Assembly (NCBI RefSeq): GCF_003752465.1
Contig: NZ_RKHJ01000001.1
Coordinates: forward strand, 620,001 to 684,000
DNA: 64,000 bases
DNA from: Agrococcus jenensis
Lineage (GTDB): Bacteria > Actinomycetota > Actinomycetes > Actinomycetales > Microbacteriaceae
Reading direction: 5' to 3'
Positions within the stretch are counted from its first letter, which is position 1; each line of letters starts with the position of its first letter. This document shows positions 62,210-64,000 of the stretch, one piece after another. The translations under genes were made by a program, and so were the position numbers. Below the pieces are notes generated by a model. That model saw only the letters and a list, made by a program, of their open reading frames with translations, did no database searches and was not told where the DNA came from.

Positions 62210-62761
62210 CTACTGGGCCTCGAGGCCCAGGTCGTCGAGGCGGATCGCCGCGCGGTACTCGACGCCGGCGGCCTCGATCACGGCCTGCGCGCCCGTGGCG
62301 CGGTCGACGATGACGGCGACGGCGACGACCTCCGCGCCGACCTTGCGGAGCGCCTCGATCGCCTTGAGCGGGCTGCCGCCGGTGGTCGAGGTGTCCTCGA
62401 CCACGACGACGCGCTTGCCCTCGAGCTCCGGTCCCTCGATCTGGCGCCCGCGTCCGTGGTCCTTCGGCTCCTTGCGCACGACGAACGCATCCACCTCGAG
62501 GCCGCGCGCGAGGCCGCGGTGCAGCACCGCGTTCGCGAGCGGGTCGGCGCCCATCGTCAGCCCGCCGACGGCCGAGACGTCGGGGATGTCGGCGATGAGG
62601 TCGAGCAGCACGTCGCCGATGAGCGGCGCGGCGCGGTGGTCGAGCGAGAGCTTGCGCAGATCGATGTAGTAGCTGGCGCGCTTGCCGCTGGTGAGCACGA
62701 AGTCGCCGTGGAAGACGGCTTCGTCCCGGATGAGCTGGATGAGCTGGTCGCGCGCGGTCAC
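62210..62761 (-). CDS. pyrE: Orotate phosphoribosyltransferase
   Basis: PyrE joins orotate and PRPP in pyrimidine synthesis. The 183-residue protein has FVLTSGKRASYYIDLRKL near 20, GGLTMGADPLANAV, VRKEPKDHGRG with the catalytic Lys loop and the PRPP motif VVVVEDTSTTGGSPLKAI near 120. TAGCCT lies 7 nt before the GTG (top strand 62769-62774), suggesting a leaderless mRNA. A family B palindrome sits just upstream. Confidence 0.94.
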   Translation of the reverse strand: MTARDQLIQLIRDEAVFHGDFVLTSGKRASYYIDLRKLSLDHRAAPLIGDVLLDLIADIPDVSAVGGLTMGADPLANAVLHRGLARGLEVDAFVVRKEPKDHGRGRQIEGPELEGKRVVVVEDTSTTGGSPLKAIEALRKVGAEVVAVAVIVDRATGAQAVIEAAGVEYRAAIRLDDLGLEAQ

Positions 62762-62777
62762 GCCCCCAAGGCTACTT

Positions 62778-62840
62778 CTCAACGTCGTCGGTGGTCGCTC
62801 GTGCCGCTCAGCGCCTCGTCCGACCACCCGCGACGTTGAG
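62778..62840. repeat. 63-bp palindromic element, family B, copy 2
   Basis: The arms CTCAACGTCGTCGGTGGTCG (62778-62797) and CGACCACCCGCGACGTTGAG (62821-62840) pair at 18 of 20 positions. In reverse orientation its core shares ACGAGGCGCT with copy 1 at 46621-46683. It lies between the 62854-63468 gene and pyrE, both on the minus strand. Confidence 0.88.
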
Positions 62841-62853
62841 CAGACAGCGCCGG

Positions 62854-63468
62854 TCAGCCGTCGCTGGGGCCGGGCAGGCTGTCGCCGCGCGGCTCGCGGC
62901 CGGTGCGCGTCTCGCGGCCGGTCCAGGCGGCGAAGCGCTCCGACGGCGACGCGTCGGCGGGCGGCTCCATCGCCGCGCCGAAGATGGTGGGCTTGCGGAT
63001 CGAGGCCTCGTTCGCGCGCTCGCGGTAGTCCTCCATCCACTCGAGCAGCTCGGCCGGGAAGTCAAGGTTGCCGGCGAGCCCGACGCGGGCGGAGCCCCAG
63101 CGGATGTCCCACGCGTGGAGCGCCATGTCGAGCGTCGCGAGCGGCAGTGCGCGGAACGCATCCTCGTCGGCGTCGTGCGCGGCTGAGCGCAGCCGGGCGG
63201 CGAGCACCTCCCACGCCTCGACGGCCTCGAAGTCGGAGCCGTGCGCCATGACGGTGCCGTGGTCGGCCGTGAGGTCGCCCTCCCCCTCGGCGCGGCCGAG
63301 CAGCGCGCCGGCGCCGTACTCCGCCTGCACACCCGTGACATGGCGGATCACGTCGGCGATCGACCAGTCGGTGCATGCCGAGGGCAGGCCCAACCGGTCG
63401 GCGCCGGCTCGCGCCTCGGCCGAGAACAGGTCGAGAGCCTGGAGGTAGCGTTCGCGAGCGGTGCCCAT
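62854..63468 (-). CDS. DinB-like/maleylpyruvate isomerase family protein (TIGR03086-type)
   Basis: The 204-residue protein begins MGTARERYLQALDLFSAEARA and has TDWSIADVIRHVTGVQAEYGAG with the first metal-binding His and ATLDMALHAWDIRWG with the second, matching the TIGR03086 subgroup of the mycothiol-linked DinB-like fold. It is a second member of this superfamily in the window (the other is 21608-22234). ATG at 63468 may use CACTAT 6 nt upstream as -10. Function is unknown. Confidence 0.78.
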   Translation of the reverse strand: MGTARERYLQALDLFSAEARAGADRLGLPSACTDWSIADVIRHVTGVQAEYGAGALLGRAEGEGDLTADHGTVMAHGSDFEAVEAWEVLAARLRSAAHDADEDAFRALPLATLDMALHAWDIRWGSARVGLAGNLDFPAELLEWMEDYRERANEASIRKPTIFGAAMEPPADASPSERFAAWTGRETRTGREPRGDSLPGPSDG

Positions 63469-63567
63469 CCATCCATAGTGCACCGTCGCACGCGCCGAGC
63501 CGCGGCGCCGAGCGCAGGCGAGGCCCCACGGATGCGCGTCGGAGCGCCCGCGGAAGGGTCCCGCCCG

Positions 63568-63573
63568 TAGGCT
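63568..63573 (+). promoter_or_regulatory. Leaderless promoter -10 of xthA
   Basis: TAGGCT ends 6 nt before the ATG at 63580, in the geometry common to this window. Confidence 0.55.
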
Positions 63574-63579
63574 CGATGC

Positions 63580-64000
63580 ATGCGCATCGCCACCTGGAAC
63601 GTGAACTCCGTGCGCGCCCGCACCGCTCGCATCGTCGACTGGCTCGAGCGCAGCGACGTCGATGTGCTGGCCATGCAGGAGATCAAGTGCAAGACGGAGC
63701 AGTTCCCCTACGCCGCGTTCGAGGCCGCCGGGTATGAGGTGCAGGCGCACGGCTTCAGCCAGTGGAACGGCGTGGCGATCGCGTCGCGGCTGCCGATGAC
63801 GGAGGTCGAGCGCGACTTCCAGGGGCAGCCGGGCTACGCGAACACCGGCGACCCGGTGGTCGAGGCGCGCGCCATGGCCGCGACCGTCGAGGGCGTGCGG
63901 CTGTGGAGCCTCTACGTGCCGAACGGCCGCGACCTGGCGCACGCGCACTACGGCTACAAGCTCGAGTGGCTGCGCGTGCTCGCCGACCACCTCGACACGT
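63580..64000 (+). CDS. xthA: Exodeoxyribonuclease III (partial, runs off window)
   Basis: XthA is an AP endonuclease and 3'-5' exonuclease in base-excision repair. The visible 140 residues begin MRIATWNVNSVRAR and carry the catalytic Glu in VLAMQEIK near 34, WNGVAIASRLPM near 63 and VPNGRDLAHAHYGYK near 115, the standard order of the EEP nuclease fold. The gene is open at the window end, so the C-terminal Asp/His motifs are not seen. It diverges from the 62854-63468 gene. Confidence 0.93.
   Translation, partial: MRIATWNVNSVRARTARIVDWLERSDVDVLAMQEIKCKTEQFPYAAFEAAGYEVQAHGFSQWNGVAIASRLPMTEVERDFQGQPGYANTGDPVVEARAMAATVEGVRLWSLYVPNGRDLAHAHYGYKLEWLRVLADHLDT

Overview
The window is very GC-rich, with near-saturated G/C third codon positions, frequent GTG and TTG starts, and many -10 hexamers of the form TAnnnT placed 6-7 nt before the start codon, as expected for leaderless actinobacterial genes. 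Together with the gene content (PurS/PurQ/PurL three-part FGAM synthase, DUF3817, DUF2510/TM2 proteins, class C sortases, an Lhr-Nei2 pair) this points to an actinobacterium, most likely of the Microbacteriaceae. The genus cannot be fixed from the sequence alone. No tRNA, rRNA, CRISPR array, transposase, integrase or prophage gene was recognised.

Layout. 1-25 kb is mainly a dispersed de novo purine block: purM, purF, purD-purC, purS-purQ, purL and, later, purA. Between these lie tdh-kbl (threonine to glycine), several membrane proteins, a frameshifted CtaG-type oxidase assembly gene beside a DUF2243 gene, a zinc metallopeptidase, a chorismate mutase, a GNAT acetyltransferase and a membrane GT2 glycosyltransferase. 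26.1-34.1 kb is a self-contained uronate catabolic island. One arm (kdgK-eda-kduD-Zn dehydrogenase) is divergent from the other (TRAP transporter dctP-dctQ-dctM, kduI, an IclR regulator). It would import an acidic sugar and convert a 5-keto-4-deoxyuronate via KDG and KDPG to pyruvate and glyceraldehyde-3-phosphate. The island is bracketed by related palindromic repeats.

34-42 kb carries an SRPBCC/TIGR01777 group, a long-form argG, and a three-gene unit of an acyl-CoA-dehydrogenase-like protein, a PIG-L deacetylase fused to a NodS-family methyltransferase, and a GT2. The latter three activities recall the NodC/NodB/NodS chemistry of Nod factors. 42-47.5 kb is the Lhr helicase and Nei2 glycosylase. 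47.5-59 kb holds two paralogous sortase-pilus operons (tip adhesin, backbone pilin, class C sortase) separated by a SpoU-type RNA methyltransferase. 59-64 kb returns to housekeeping genes (HAD-IIA phosphatase, AEC transporter, pyrE, a DinB-like protein and xthA, which runs off the window end).

The most distinctive non-coding feature is a set of intergenic palindromes. Five are exactly 63 bp and bounded by CTCAAC...GTTGAG, and a sixth of about 63 bp has different arms. Three of them (family A) have covarying stems around an invariant loop. Further palindrome families occur between purQ and the DUF3817 gene and on both sides of the uronate island.
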